Source of the DNA: JALQTD01 sp965657495
GTDB lineage: Bacteria > Bacteroidota > Bacteroidia > Flavobacteriales_D > Sanyastnellaceae
Assembly (NCBI GenBank): GCA_965657495.1
Contig: CBFHPD010000053.1
Location: 1-23,216 of the forward strand
DNA length: 23,216 bases
Direction: 5' to 3'
The translations under genes were made by a program, and so were the position numbers. Below, in pieces: positions 16,168 through 23,216 of this stretch. The notes beneath the pieces are model-generated. The model searched no databases and was not told the DNA's origin. It saw nothing but the letters and a program-made list of their open reading frames with translations. The number at the start of each line of letters is the position of its first letter. Within the stretch, counting starts at the first letter, position 1.

Positions 16168-17535
16168 TCACTGCTTCGCCAAGGCGCTCAACTCCTCCAC
16201 CGAAGGCAACGACCGCCACGGCCACTTGCCGATGATCTCACCCGACTTCATCATCACCAATCCGGGGTTGGAACGCACCACGATCTTCAATTCGGTTTGG
16301 TCGCAGGTGTAGAAATCGTAAGGGACCGCGTGTGCGGTGCGGTAGTCCGCGTGGGCGGCACCATCGGCATTCGTCAACCCGATGAATTGCCATCCAGCCG
16401 ATTCCGCGGCTTGGCCCAAAGCATTCATCGCCGGCTGCACCGAAGTCTCCATCGCATCGAGCTCGCGGCTGACATGCAGCAACACCACCCCTTCTGAGGT
16501 GATGAAATCCTCGGTCCATTCCGACCCTTGGTCGTCGATGATCTGGAAGTCCAAAATCCGGGGCTCGTAACCGTCGGACACCTTCACCTCGCGGCCGTCC
16601 CGGTCCAACTTCTCGTACGTGTTCTTGAACCAATCCGCGTTGTAAATCTTCAACCAGTCCGTGCTCAACACCACCGTGTCCGCCCCGGTGTTCACGTTCC
16701 GGAAGTGGTATTCTGTGGCGTACACGGGGGCCTGGAGGCCGAGCTCTTCGGCGGATTTCATGTTCTCCACAAGGCTTTCACCGACGGCGTAGGGCCGGTA
16801 ATCTTTGGCCGGCAAATGCGCCAACGTCGACCACTGGAACACCCCGCACACCACCGTCACGCCCAATGCCATGAGCCACTCGCGTCCGGGACCTTGCGTG
16901 CGGCGCTTGATGCCTTCCGCCACCACGAAGGAGATTGCGGCGAACAGCACGGGGAAGAGCCATTCCAGCATGACAAGGCTGAATCCGAAAATCAGCACCA
17001 AGCTCGCCGTGACCATGTAAAGGCCTTCTTTGCCTTCGTTCAACTTGATGCGCCCGGTGAACGCCCCCAAAATGATGGGGATGGAGAGCACACTCAGCAT
17101 CACGTCTTTCAGGAAGCTTTCGTAAGCCGTCAGCGGGATGGCATTGCCGAAGCATCCGCAGGCGAGGACGCATTGGTTCGCGATTTCGACCAGTTGGCCC
17201 GAAGCATCCGTGATCATCTTCGTTCCCAACGGATCGCAATTCGCGGTGTACCAGGTGAGCCACGTGAAGAAACCCATCATCACCGCCGTCAATGCCGAGG
17301 TCAATTTCGGCAAGGCGCCGAGCAAGATGGCCACTCCGAGCAGGATTTCAGCGATGCACACAAAGACGGCGATCGGCAAGGCAAATTCCGTCCAGCTCTC
17401 CAAATTCAGGGCTCCCGGCTCGAAGTATTCCTCGAGCTTGTACATGAAACCGAGGGCATCGTTCGCCTTGATGAGGCCCGAAACGATGAACAGGGAGCCC
17501 ACCAGCGTGCGGGCAGAGTAGATGATCCAGCGCAT
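16168..17535 (-). CDS. BT_3928-family DoxX-like membrane protein with C-terminal thioredoxin-like domain
   Basis: The 455-residue protein starts with a DoxX/MauE-type bundle of four helices (about 1-155): SGLIKANDALGF, a periplasm-facing loop with TANCDP and a CGCFG motif (126-130), as in redox-linked DoxX/MauE proteins. Three more helices follow (about 170-240). Residues about 270-450 look like a thioredoxin fold, with EGVVLLHVSRELDAM where the active site would be and NPGLVMMKSGEIIGKW as the cis-Pro strand. No CxxC is present in that domain, so it is unlikely to be a classical oxidoreductase. The family is widespread in Bacteroidota with unknown function. It sits between DUF1599 (30-base gap) and the permease (10-base gap) and has its own leaderless-type -7 element. 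Confidence 0.85.
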   Translation of the reverse strand: MRWIIYSARTLVGSLFIVSGLIKANDALGFMYKLEEYFEPGALNLESWTEFALPIAVFVCIAEILLGVAILLGALPKLTSALTAVMMGFFTWLTWYTANCDPLGTKMITDASGQLVEIANQCVLACGCFGNAIPLTAYESFLKDVMLSVLSIPIILGAFTGRIKLNEGKEGLYMVTASLVLIFGFSLVMLEWLFPVLFAAISFVVAEGIKRRTQGPGREWLMALGVTVVCGVFQWSTLAHLPAKDYRPYAVGESLVENMKSAEELGLQAPVYATEYHFRNVNTGADTVVLSTDWLKIYNADWFKNTYEKLDRDGREVKVSDGYEPRILDFQIIDDQGSEWTEDFITSEGVVLLHVSRELDAMETSVQPAMNALGQAAESAGWQFIGLTNADGAAHADYRTAHAVPYDFYTCDQTELKIVVRSNPGLVMMKSGEIIGKWPWRSLPSVEELSALAKQ

Positions 17536-17539
17536 GCCC

Positions 17540-17547
17540 CGAATTTA
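17540..17547 (-). promoter_or_regulatory. Leaderless-type -7 element of the BT_3928-type gene
   Basis: The minus strand reads TAAATTCG-GGGC-ATG, one mismatch from TAnnTTTG, four bases before the ATG at 17535. It lies in the 30-base gap after the DUF1599 gene, so it would be an internal promoter. Confidence 0.45.
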
Positions 17548-17565
17548 CGGCAGCGCGTCCGCTAT

Positions 17566-18150
17566 TCAGGCCCCTTCCCCGACTTCTTCCAACAAGATGA
17601 GTGCAAAAAAAGCGTAATTGACCATGTCCATGTAATTCGCCTCCACCCCTTCGGAGACGCGGGTTTGGCCGGCGTTGTCCTCGATTTGCTTCACGCGCAA
17701 CACCTTCATCAAAATGAGGTCGGTCAAGGAAGACACCCGCATGTCACGCCAAGCTTCCCCGTAATCGTGGTTCTTGTCGAGCATGAGGGCGCGCGTGGCC
17801 TGAGCCGCAGCACGGTAGGCGGACACCGCCGTATCCACCGGCAATTCAAGCGGTGCATCCTCCGGGAGGCTGCATTGCACTTGGGCCATCAAGCCGTAGT
17901 TGATGATCCCGATGAATTCCGGCTCAATCCCTTCGTTCACACGCGCTTGCCCTTTCTCTTGCAGCGTCCGGATGCGGCTGGCCTTGATGAAAATCTGGTC
18001 GGTTAGCGAGGAGGGCCGCAGGATGCGCCAAGCGGTGCCGTAATCCGCGGTCTTGTCTTGGAACAGCTGGAGGCAGCGGTCCAAAATCCGATTGTACGCT
18101 TCCAAGGTGCGCTCCGGGTGCGCTTCGGTGATGGGGTCGGGTGTGGTCAT
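17566..18150 (-). CDS. DUF1599 protein with two tandem copies of the domain
   Basis: Start at ATG 18150 gives 194 residues; an in-frame TTG at 18165 is possible but lies in the shared promoter palindrome. Two copies of the same domain are visible. Residues 18-92 contain DKTADYGTAWRILRPSSLTDQIFIKASRI and 110-186 contain DKNHDYGEAWRDMRVSSLTDLILMKVLRV; each ends with an EGIEPEFIGIINY- or EGVEANYMDMVNY-type helix. The conserved D-Y-G-x-A-W-R, K-x-x-R and N-Y residues in both halves suggest a pseudo-dimer of an all-helical fold. The acidic and basic pattern recalls MazG/dCTPase-type nucleotide pyrophosphohydrolases, but that link is speculative. It is a soluble cytoplasmic protein divergent from folP, first in the operon with the DoxX-like and permease genes. 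Confidence 0.88.
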   Translation of the reverse strand: MTTPDPITEAHPERTLEAYNRILDRCLQLFQDKTADYGTAWRILRPSSLTDQIFIKASRIRTLQEKGQARVNEGIEPEFIGIINYGLMAQVQCSLPEDAPLELPVDTAVSAYRAAAQATRALMLDKNHDYGEAWRDMRVSSLTDLILMKVLRVKQIEDNAGQTRVSEGVEANYMDMVNYAFFALILLEEVGEGA

Positions 18151-18151
18151 C

Positions 18152-18170
18152 GTAACTTGCGGCAAGATAC
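18152..18170. promoter_or_regulatory. 19-bp palindrome forming a possible bidirectional promoter or operator between DUF1599 and folP
   Basis: GTAACTTGCGGCAAGATAC is an inverted repeat about a central G at 18161, with one mismatched pair. Both strands therefore read TAnCTTGC (TAACTTG-CGGC on plus, TATCTTG-CCGC on minus), which resembles the leaderless promoters in this window with one T removed. Predicted start points would be near 18164 (plus) and 18158 (minus). It could equally be a repressor site. Confidence 0.45.
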
Positions 18171-18188
18171 ACAGAAGCCAGCAAGCGC

Positions 18189-19058
18189 TTGAAACACCTG
18201 CCCTACCATTTGAACTTGAACGGCCGGCTGATGCCGTTGAATCGGCCGCGCATCATGGGGATCCTGAACTGCACGCCCGATTCGTTTTACGACGGGGGGC
18301 ACCACGCGACCGCTGTGGCGGCAGTGGCGCACGGGCTTCGGATGCTGGACACGGGGGCGGATGTGGTGGATTTGGGGGGCCAAACCACCAAGCCCGGTGC
18401 CGAGGACATCGGTCCCGCTGCCGAATGGGAGCGCATCGCGCCCGTGCTGGACGGGATCCTCGCCGAGCGGCCCGATGCCGCGTTGAGCGTCGACACGTTC
18501 CATGCCGAGGTCGCCCGGCGCGCACTCGGCGCCGGCGCCGCCATGATCAACGACGTCACCGGCGGGCGCGACCCCGAGATGTGGCCGGTGGTGGCCGAGG
18601 CCGGGGCGCCGTATTGCCTGATGCACTTGCGCGGCACGCCGGCCAGCATGCAAGACAACCCGACCTACGAAGACGTGGTGGATGCTGTCTACGCCCACTT
18701 GGACGAAGGGCTGCACGCCGCGCGGGAAGCGGGGGTGGCGGATGTCGTGCTGGACCCGGGATTTGGCTTCGGAAAAACCACGGAGCACAACTACGCCTTG
18801 CTCGCCGCGCTCGACCGGTTGCACGTGCTCGGGGCTCCGGTGCTGGTGGGCGTGAGCAGGAAGTCCATGATTTGGCGCCCCCTCGGCATCGAACCGGCAC
18901 AGGCGCTCAACGGCACCACCGCGCTCCACGCTTGGGCCCTCGAACGCGGCGCCCACCTCCTGCGGGTGCACGACGTAGCGGCCGCGCGCGAAACCGTGGC
19001 CCTGCACGCCCTCCTGCGCGGCGACCGCCCCCTCTCCCCTCACCTCAGCCCCGCCTGA
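18189..19058 (+). CDS. folP: Dihydropteroate synthase
   Basis: The 289-residue protein condenses 4-aminobenzoate with dihydropterin pyrophosphate to make dihydropteroate in folate synthesis and is the sulfonamide target. All signature segments are present: MGILNCTPDSFYDGG, DLGGQTTKPGAEDIG, SVDTFHAEVA, INDVTGG, LMHLRGTPASMQ, VLDPGFGFGKTTEHN, VGVSRKSMI and the terminal RVHDV. I chose TTG 18189 because the LNLNGRLMPLNRP stretch before MGILN is part of the usual Bacteroidota N-terminus. ATG 18231 would remove it. The stop TGA overlaps the next gene's ATG by one base (TGATG), so translation is probably coupled to the diadenylate cyclase. Divergent to DUF1599 with a 38-base gap. Confidence 0.95.
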   Translation: MKHLPYHLNLNGRLMPLNRPRIMGILNCTPDSFYDGGHHATAVAAVAHGLRMLDTGADVVDLGGQTTKPGAEDIGPAAEWERIAPVLDGILAERPDAALSVDTFHAEVARRALGAGAAMINDVTGGRDPEMWPVVAEAGAPYCLMHLRGTPASMQDNPTYEDVVDAVYAHLDEGLHAAREAGVADVVLDPGFGFGKTTEHNYALLAALDRLHVLGAPVLVGVSRKSMIWRPLGIEPAQALNGTTALHAWALERGAHLLRVHDVAAARETVALHALLRGDRPLSPHLSPA

Positions 19059-19900
19059 TGGAACCCCTTGCCTCCCTCTGGGCCAGCGGGCTCGAAGACT
19101 GGAACCACAGCACGCCCTGGCTCTCCGTCCTCATCGCGCTCATCGATTACGCCCTCGTCGGGTTCATCATCTACCAGCTCTATCGGCTGACCCGCGGAAC
19201 GTCCGCCATCCCTGTCTTCCTCGGATTGCTCGCGATTTACCTGTTTTGGCAACTCATCACGGCCTTGGGGCTCAACCTGCTCAGTGATTTACTCGGCCAA
19301 TTCATCGGCGTCGGGGTCATCGCCATCCTCATCGTTTTCCAGCAAGAACTGCGGTCCTTCCTCCTGTTCATCGGCGACCAGGAATTCCTGAAGCAGCAAC
19401 CGGCTTGGCTGCGCAACATCCTGCCCACGCGGGCTGACACCGGGCGCACCGAAGTGAATGAAATCGTGGACGCCCTTTACCGCATCGCCGGCCGCGGCGA
19501 AGGGGCCCTCGTGGTCATCGGGCGCAAATCGCCGCTCCAAACCCACATCAGCAGCGTCACACCCATCGACGCCCAGATTTCCGCTCCCCTCATCGAGAGC
19601 ATCTTCTTCAAGAACAGCCCCCTCCACGACGGGGCGCTCCTCATCGCCTACGGGCGCATGACCGGGGTGCGGGCCGTCTTGCCCGTGTCCCAGCGGCCGG
19701 ACCTGCCCGCCGAATGGGGCATGCGGCACCGGGCGGCCTTGGGCATGACCGAGCGTACGGATGCCATCGCCTTGGTCGTCAGCGAAGAGCACCGGGATGT
19801 CCGGGTGGCCGTGGGGACGGAAATGCACGTGGCACCGAGCCGGACAGAGCTGCTGCGTTTGGTCCATGAAGCCCTCGAAGTGGCTGCCCCGCAAAGCTGA
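19058..19900 (+). CDS. dacA: CdaA/DacA-type membrane diadenylate cyclase (c-di-AMP synthase)
   Basis: The 280-residue protein begins at the ATG overlapping the folP stop. Residues about 20-100 hold three membrane helices (LIALIDYALVGFIIYQLY; IPVFLGLLAIYLFWQL; FIGVGVIAILIVFQ), as in CdaA. The DAC domain follows: EGALVVIGR (148-156), IFFKNSPLHDGALLI with the DGA motif at 191-193, and WGMRHRAALG with the RHR motif at 223-225. Both are required for joining two ATP into cyclic di-AMP. C-di-AMP controls potassium, osmotic balance and wall homeostasis. The full length and both motifs point to an active enzyme. The folP-dacA pairing is, as I recall, common in Bacteroidota. A larger open frame starting at 18053 reads through folP out of frame and is not a fusion protein. 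Confidence 0.95.
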   Translation: MEPLASLWASGLEDWNHSTPWLSVLIALIDYALVGFIIYQLYRLTRGTSAIPVFLGLLAIYLFWQLITALGLNLLSDLLGQFIGVGVIAILIVFQQELRSFLLFIGDQEFLKQQPAWLRNILPTRADTGRTEVNEIVDALYRIAGRGEGALVVIGRKSPLQTHISSVTPIDAQISAPLIESIFFKNSPLHDGALLIAYGRMTGVRAVLPVSQRPDLPAEWGMRHRAALGMTERTDAIALVVSEEHRDVRVAVGTEMHVAPSRTELLRLVHEALEVAAPQS

Positions 19901-19932
19901 ACGCCCCGCCTCCACGTCGGGAAGCAGGGCGT
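19901..19932. terminator. Imperfect hairpin in the gap between convergent genes
   Basis: ACGCCC (19901-19906) pairs with GGGCGT (19927-19932), and the stem continues inward through GC and TCC pairs with two C/A mismatches. It lies directly after the dacA stop in the 54-bp gap facing the choice-of-anchor gene. No convincing T tract follows on either strand, so the terminator role is weakly supported. Confidence 0.3.
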
Positions 19933-19954
19933 CCAAACCAGCGCTCGCCGGCGC

Positions 19955-21856
19955 CTATTGAAGAACGAGCTGACGGGCCTGCCCCAGCGGCTGCCCCTCC
20001 TGCTCCAACCGAATGAAGTACACGCCCGCCGGCTGGTCGGACACGTCCAAATGCAGGCCTTCCACAACCGGCAACCGCGACCACCGGCGCACTTCCCGCC
20101 CGGCGGCATCCATCAGCACCACATCGGCACCGCGCGCGGCCCCCACCAGGCGGATCACATCCCGCGCCGGGTTGGGCGCCACGCCCCAGACCGCTCCATT
20201 CACAGGCCGCTCCACCGACACGACCTCCGGCGCAATGGCATCGCTGGCACGCAACATGAAAAAGTGGCTGAACGTGGACACTGCGATGTTGCCGCTCGGG
20301 AAATACGGGTAGTTGCTCCATGTTCCGCTGAACGACGCCGCATCCGACTCCGGATTCGTATCGAAATATCCCACGAGTTCGAGCACCCCACTGGCCGGAT
20401 CCACCGCATCGAGGATGCGCAACCCGCTCAGGTAATTCGACTGATAGAGCTTATCGCCAATGACGTACATGTTGTGATCGATGGCCGCTACAGACGCTTC
20501 GAAGTACCCGATGACTTGGGGGGCATTCAGGTCGGCAATGTCCACGATGTACGTGCGGGTGTAGTTCCCAAAATTCTGCTCGTCCAACTCATCGTTCAGG
20601 AAGCAGAACCGGTGGTCCTCGCTCACCCACCCTTGGTGCGTGTAACCGAGCTCCGCATAATTCAGTGTCGAAAGGCCTTGCACGTCAGTCTTGTCCTCCG
20701 CGTCTACGATGGCAAAACCGCTTTGGCCGTTGAAACTGAATACAATCTCGTGGCCCGAGTAGGCCGCATCGGGGCCGTGGTACACCACCGATTGCATGTC
20801 GTGGCTGTAGAATCCATCGTACGAACCGGAAAGCACAGGATTCGCGGGGTCTGCGACGTTCACAATGTGCAACCCGCCGTTGTACGTGTTGGTCCCCACG
20901 CCATAGGCATAGCCCGTTTCCTCGTTGATGGCGATGTTGTGCGCCTTGCCAAATCCCGTATAGTGCGCCACCGGCTGCACCTCCGTCACCTGATCCAACG
21001 GCAAGTCCAACAACGCTGGCAAGTCCACCACCTGGATGCCGTGGTCAGTCGCCTCCGAAACGATGAAGGCGTGGTCGTTGTAAACCTTCACGTCGCGCCA
21101 CAAGCTCGCCGTGGAAGCCGTGGGCACGTTCGCGAAGTACACCATGTCCGTCGGATCGGTCACGTCGATGATGGACACCCCATTCGACCGACCAAACAAG
21201 GCCAATTCGCGGCCACTCTCCTCGTCGTACCAGCCCCAGCAATCGTTGCCGTTGTCGCCCCCACCAAGGTTCTCCAGCGCCTCGACATCGAGCAACTCCA
21301 CGTTCAGGCACGGGTATCCGTTTGAATAAGAGGCCGACCCGTTGGGAGAAACATGCCACTCATAGAAGTAGTAGTAGTACGCATAAGCGTTCGCCCCGGC
21401 GATGTTCGTGCTGGTGATGGCGCCCAAATCCCCAAGCAGGTATGGAAAGTCCAACGCACTCGGCGGCTCATCGCGCCACAGTTGCGGATCCTCGTTCAAG
21501 CAGTTCAGCCCGAAGCCCGAGCCCGCCGGCACTTCAAACCCGAGCGGCACCCAGCTTTCACCATCCGGCACATCGAGCACCACGTTTTGCATCACGTCCC
21601 CTTGTGGGTTCAGCAACGCAAAGTTGCGCGAGGCCGCTCCGTTCGCGTAAACCTTCACCGAGTCAATGATGAACGGGTAGTACGCATCAAACTTGAGGTA
21701 ATACGTGTTGTTTTCCTGGTAAAGGCCCGTCTGGTTCGCCAATTCCCCGCCGACAGCAGGGCCGCTGGCCGCGGACTCTTCGCAGGGGTAAGGGCCTTGG
21801 GCCCAGGTGGTTGCCACCCAAAAAAGGGCCGCAACCAAGGTGGTTGATTTCATCAT
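19955..21856 (-). CDS. Choice-of-anchor-B (LVIVD repeat) protein with T9SS sorting domain
   Basis: This 633-residue exported protein has a signal peptide (about 1-19, ending TTWA-Q). The N-terminal part (about 25-200) is a beta-rich domain. Residues about 205-545 form a repeat propeller: WGWYDEESGRELALFGRSNGVSIIDVTDPTDMVYFANVP, then SEATDHGIQVVDL, GGLHIVNVADPANPVLSG, SGFAIVDAEDKTDV, TRTYIVDIADLNAPQVIGYF and SGLRILDAVDPASGVLELVGYF. This is the choice-of-anchor-B pattern with LVIVD-type blades. Residues about 565-633 are a T9SS type A sorting domain (GVAPNPARDVIRLVG, VLMDAAGREVRR, GVYFIRLEQEG). It is a cell-surface or released protein; no enzyme motif is visible and ligand is unknown. The ATG at 21853 is an alternative start. 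It stands alone between a weak hairpin and the terminator of the upstream operon. Confidence 0.88.
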   Translation of the reverse strand: MMKSTTLVAALFWVATTWAQGPYPCEESAASGPAVGGELANQTGLYQENNTYYLKFDAYYPFIIDSVKVYANGAASRNFALLNPQGDVMQNVVLDVPDGESWVPLGFEVPAGSGFGLNCLNEDPQLWRDEPPSALDFPYLLGDLGAITSTNIAGANAYAYYYYFYEWHVSPNGSASYSNGYPCLNVELLDVEALENLGGGDNGNDCWGWYDEESGRELALFGRSNGVSIIDVTDPTDMVYFANVPTASTASLWRDVKVYNDHAFIVSEATDHGIQVVDLPALLDLPLDQVTEVQPVAHYTGFGKAHNIAINEETGYAYGVGTNTYNGGLHIVNVADPANPVLSGSYDGFYSHDMQSVVYHGPDAAYSGHEIVFSFNGQSGFAIVDAEDKTDVQGLSTLNYAELGYTHQGWVSEDHRFCFLNDELDEQNFGNYTRTYIVDIADLNAPQVIGYFEASVAAIDHNMYVIGDKLYQSNYLSGLRILDAVDPASGVLELVGYFDTNPESDAASFSGTWSNYPYFPSGNIAVSTFSHFFMLRASDAIAPEVVSVERPVNGAVWGVAPNPARDVIRLVGAARGADVVLMDAAGREVRRWSRLPVVEGLHLDVSDQPAGVYFIRLEQEGQPLGQARQLVLQ

Positions 21857-21887
21857 GTTGTTGCAGGTTGTGGGAAGCTACTCCTGT

Positions 21888-21917
21888 AAAACACAATCGG
21901 CCCCGGAGGGCCGATTG
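21888..21917 (-). terminator. Intrinsic terminator of the DPP III operon
   Basis: A perfect 10-bp stem (arms 21894-21903 and 21908-21917, 4-base loop) lies 2 bases beyond the stop of the small gene at 21920. On the minus strand it is followed by TGTTTTA. It ends the operon just upstream of the choice-of-anchor-B gene. Confidence 0.85.
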
Positions 21918-21919
21918 CA

Positions 21920-22195
21920 TCACCAGGCGTCGGATTCCCGCTCCAAAGTACGAAGCGAAACGCCATTTCCTTGTTCCACTTCATGGATGGAGCGCATGAG
22001 CTCACGCATGAAGCGGCTTTTGATGACCGGTTCGCCGGAAGGCCGCCGCCCGATGACCAGGCCATCGGATCGGTGGGTGTCCGCGATGTTGTCGAGGACG
22101 TCTTCAATGGCGTCGAGCGCCCAATGCTGCGATTCGGCCAAGACGCGCGCCACGAGTTCGACTTTCCGGTCGGCGATGGAACGGTCGTCACTCAT
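21920..22195 (-). CDS. Small antitoxin-like protein, function unknown
   Basis: The 91-residue, mostly charged and helical protein starts at an ATG that overlaps the stop of the peptidase gene by 4 bases (ATGA), and a terminator follows its stop, so it is a genuine operon member. Its layout resembles Bacteroidota addiction-module or RelB-like components: an amphipathic N-terminal helix region (VELVARVLAESQHWALDAIEDVLDNI), a beta-turn segment VIGRRPSGEPVIKSRFM, then an EVEQGNGVSLRTLERESDAW tail like the helix-G-x-x-(S/T)-x-x-x-L-x-x-E ending of such antitoxins. No toxin gene is adjacent. The resemblance is from pattern only; it may instead be an unrelated regulatory protein. Confidence 0.7.
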   Translation of the reverse strand: MSDDRSIADRKVELVARVLAESQHWALDAIEDVLDNIADTHRSDGLVIGRRPSGEPVIKSRFMRELMRSIHEVEQGNGVSLRTLERESDAW

Positions 22196-23216
22196 TGCAT
22201 GCCGTGCAAGAAGTGGTACGTCGCACTGTAATGGAGCATTTGCTCCGTGAAGTCATCCGGGTAGGTCAACTCCACCGCGGTTATGTTGCCCTCGGCATCG
22301 GTCGTGGCTTCCATTTGGGGATTGATGAACCCACCGTATGGCGCAATGCCCAGCTGCTCAGAGCGGGCGAGCACCTCCTCGTGGATGGCCGGATCCACCT
22401 TCACCCCGTAGCCTTCCACGAGGGCCTTCGCCGCTTCGTAGTCGCCTTGAGACTTGATGCGCTGGACCTCGCCGAGCAGTTCCCCGAATAAATCGTGCAA
22501 GCGGTCGTAGTCGCGGATGTCAAGGTAGGTCTTGCCGTCGCGCTGCTCCATGACGATGGTGCCGTCCGCTTGGGCCCGCTCAAAGCACCAATGCGCGATC
22601 CACGCACGGTTCCGCATGTGCGCTTCTTCGATGTCTGCGCCCTTCTCGAGGCGGCGGAGCTGCAACATCATGCCATTGCGGATGTAGCTGTCGTATTCGG
22701 CCTTGCCCACTTCCAAGCTCTCCATCAACCCGAGGTCGACGAGCTGCTGGTCCAACAAGTAGTAGAGCGCCACGAGGTCCGCGCGCCCTTCTTCAATCGT
22801 CGAGCTGTATTCCTTCAAGGTGGCCTTCGGTTCACCCACGCCGTCCTCGAGTTGGCCGGAAGCGTGGCCGATCACTTCGTGCATCGCCGTGTGCAGCTTG
22901 CCCGCGAGTTCACCTTGCGCCTTGGCGCGCTCGACTTCCTCGGCATCGTTCGCGAACTCCTCGAGGATGCCGCTGCCGCCCGCTTGGTCGTAAGCGTTGA
23001 CGATGTTGCCGAGGCTCACGGACTTCGAACCGTGCATCACGCGGATCCAGTTCGAGTTGGGGAGGTTCACGCCGATGGGCGTGCTCGGCGAGGCGTCGCC
23101 AGCTTCACCGGCCACGTTGACCACGTTGTACGTGATGCCCACCACTTCTTCTTTCTTGTGCGCGGGATCGAACGGCATGTGGTCCTCGAACCACTGCGCG
23201 TTGTTCATGAGCATGG
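22192..23216 (-). CDS. Dipeptidyl-peptidase III family (M49) zinc metallopeptidase, C-terminal part
   Basis: About 341 C-terminal residues are visible; the frame is open at the window edge, so the first Met seen (23214) is internal. M49 hallmarks are HTAMHEVIGHASGQ, the HExxGH zinc motif with two His ligands and catalytic Glu, and STIEEGRADLVALYYL, supplying the third ligand Glu (EExxAE/D motif). MNNAQWFEDHMP, EAGDASPSTPIGVNLPN and the tail ending TYHFLHGMQ also fit bacterial family members (usually about 650-700 residues). It removes dipeptides from the N-termini of short peptides. Whether it is cytoplasmic or exported as a lipoprotein, as in some Bacteroidota, cannot be told without the N-terminus. 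Its TGA overlaps the ATG of the next small gene. Confidence 0.93.
   Translation of the reverse strand, partial: MLMNNAQWFEDHMPFDPAHKKEEVVGITYNVVNVAGEAGDASPSTPIGVNLPNSNWIRVMHGSKSVSLGNIVNAYDQAGGSGILEEFANDAEEVERAKAQGELAGKLHTAMHEVIGHASGQLEDGVGEPKATLKEYSSTIEEGRADLVALYYLLDQQLVDLGLMESLEVGKAEYDSYIRNGMMLQLRRLEKGADIEEAHMRNRAWIAHWCFERAQADGTIVMEQRDGKTYLDIRDYDRLHDLFGELLGEVQRIKSQGDYEAAKALVEGYGVKVDPAIHEEVLARSEQLGIAPYGGFINPQMEATTDAEGNITAVELTYPDDFTEQMLHYSATYHFLHGMQ

Noticed and set aside
16528..18006. 492-codon plus-strand frame opposite the DoxX-like and DUF1599 genes
   Set aside because: His/Gln/Asp-rich translation with no family pattern, antisense to two recognisable genes.
18053..19900. 615-codon frame that could be read as an N-terminal extension or fusion of the diadenylate cyclase
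   Set aside because: The first 335 codons are folP read out of frame (Arg/Ala-rich, no domain). The cyclase has its own ATG at 19058 overlapping the folP stop.

Overview
The window looks like a stretch of chromosome from a high-GC member of the Bacteroidota, probably a marine or freshwater Flavobacteriales lineage (lineage is inference). The evidence is two complete secreted proteins with type IX secretion (T9SS) C-terminal sorting domains, a partial SprB-repeat cell-surface protein, TAnnTTTG-type -7 promoter elements with no Shine-Dalgarno signals, and family markers typical of the phylum (BT_3928-type DoxX protein, duplicated DUF1599 protein, choice-of-anchor-B protein). Genes are packed tightly; no gap exceeds about 180 bp, and three convergent pairs overlap at their stop codons. 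No rRNA, tRNA, CRISPR, insertion sequence or prophage was seen.

Layout. 1-3764 (minus strand): the N-terminal part of a large SprB-repeat surface protein, then a T9SS protein with four tandem starch-binding-like domains. 3876-5675: a divergent, exported GH13 alpha-amylase/cyclomaltodextrinase-like enzyme, so this end is a small extracellular alpha-glucan locus. 5670-6466: a hotdog thioesterase and a small membrane protein sharing a 29-bp divergent promoter. 6624-10034 (plus): HU with a strong promoter and terminator, a TrmH-type tRNA methyltransferase, a MATE exporter and methionyl-tRNA formyltransferase. 10025-13348 (minus): the two methylmalonyl-CoA mutase subunits, with an unusually short small subunit. 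13389-15162 (plus): CsaA-like tRNA-binding protein, a GmhB-like HAD phosphatase without the usual zinc cysteines, and a class-IV aminotransferase. 15159-18150 (minus): DUF1599 - BT_3928 DoxX - orphan OppB-type permease. 18189-19900 (plus): dihydropteroate synthase overlapping a CdaA/DacA diadenylate cyclase. 19955-21856 (minus): a choice-of-anchor-B T9SS protein. 21920-23216 (minus): the C-terminal half of an M49 dipeptidyl-peptidase III, translationally coupled to a small antitoxin-like protein and closed by a terminator.

The most interesting signal is regulatory. At least six genes have a -7 element (TAnnTTTG, TAnnTTCG or a one-mismatch variant) followed by exactly four bases, always ending in C, and then the start codon. 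This predicts leaderless mRNAs. Several of these elements are back to back in very short divergent gaps, and one divergent gap (DUF1599/folP) holds a 19-bp near-perfect palindrome in which both strands carry the same promoter-like sequence. I found no evidence of a new defence or mobile system.
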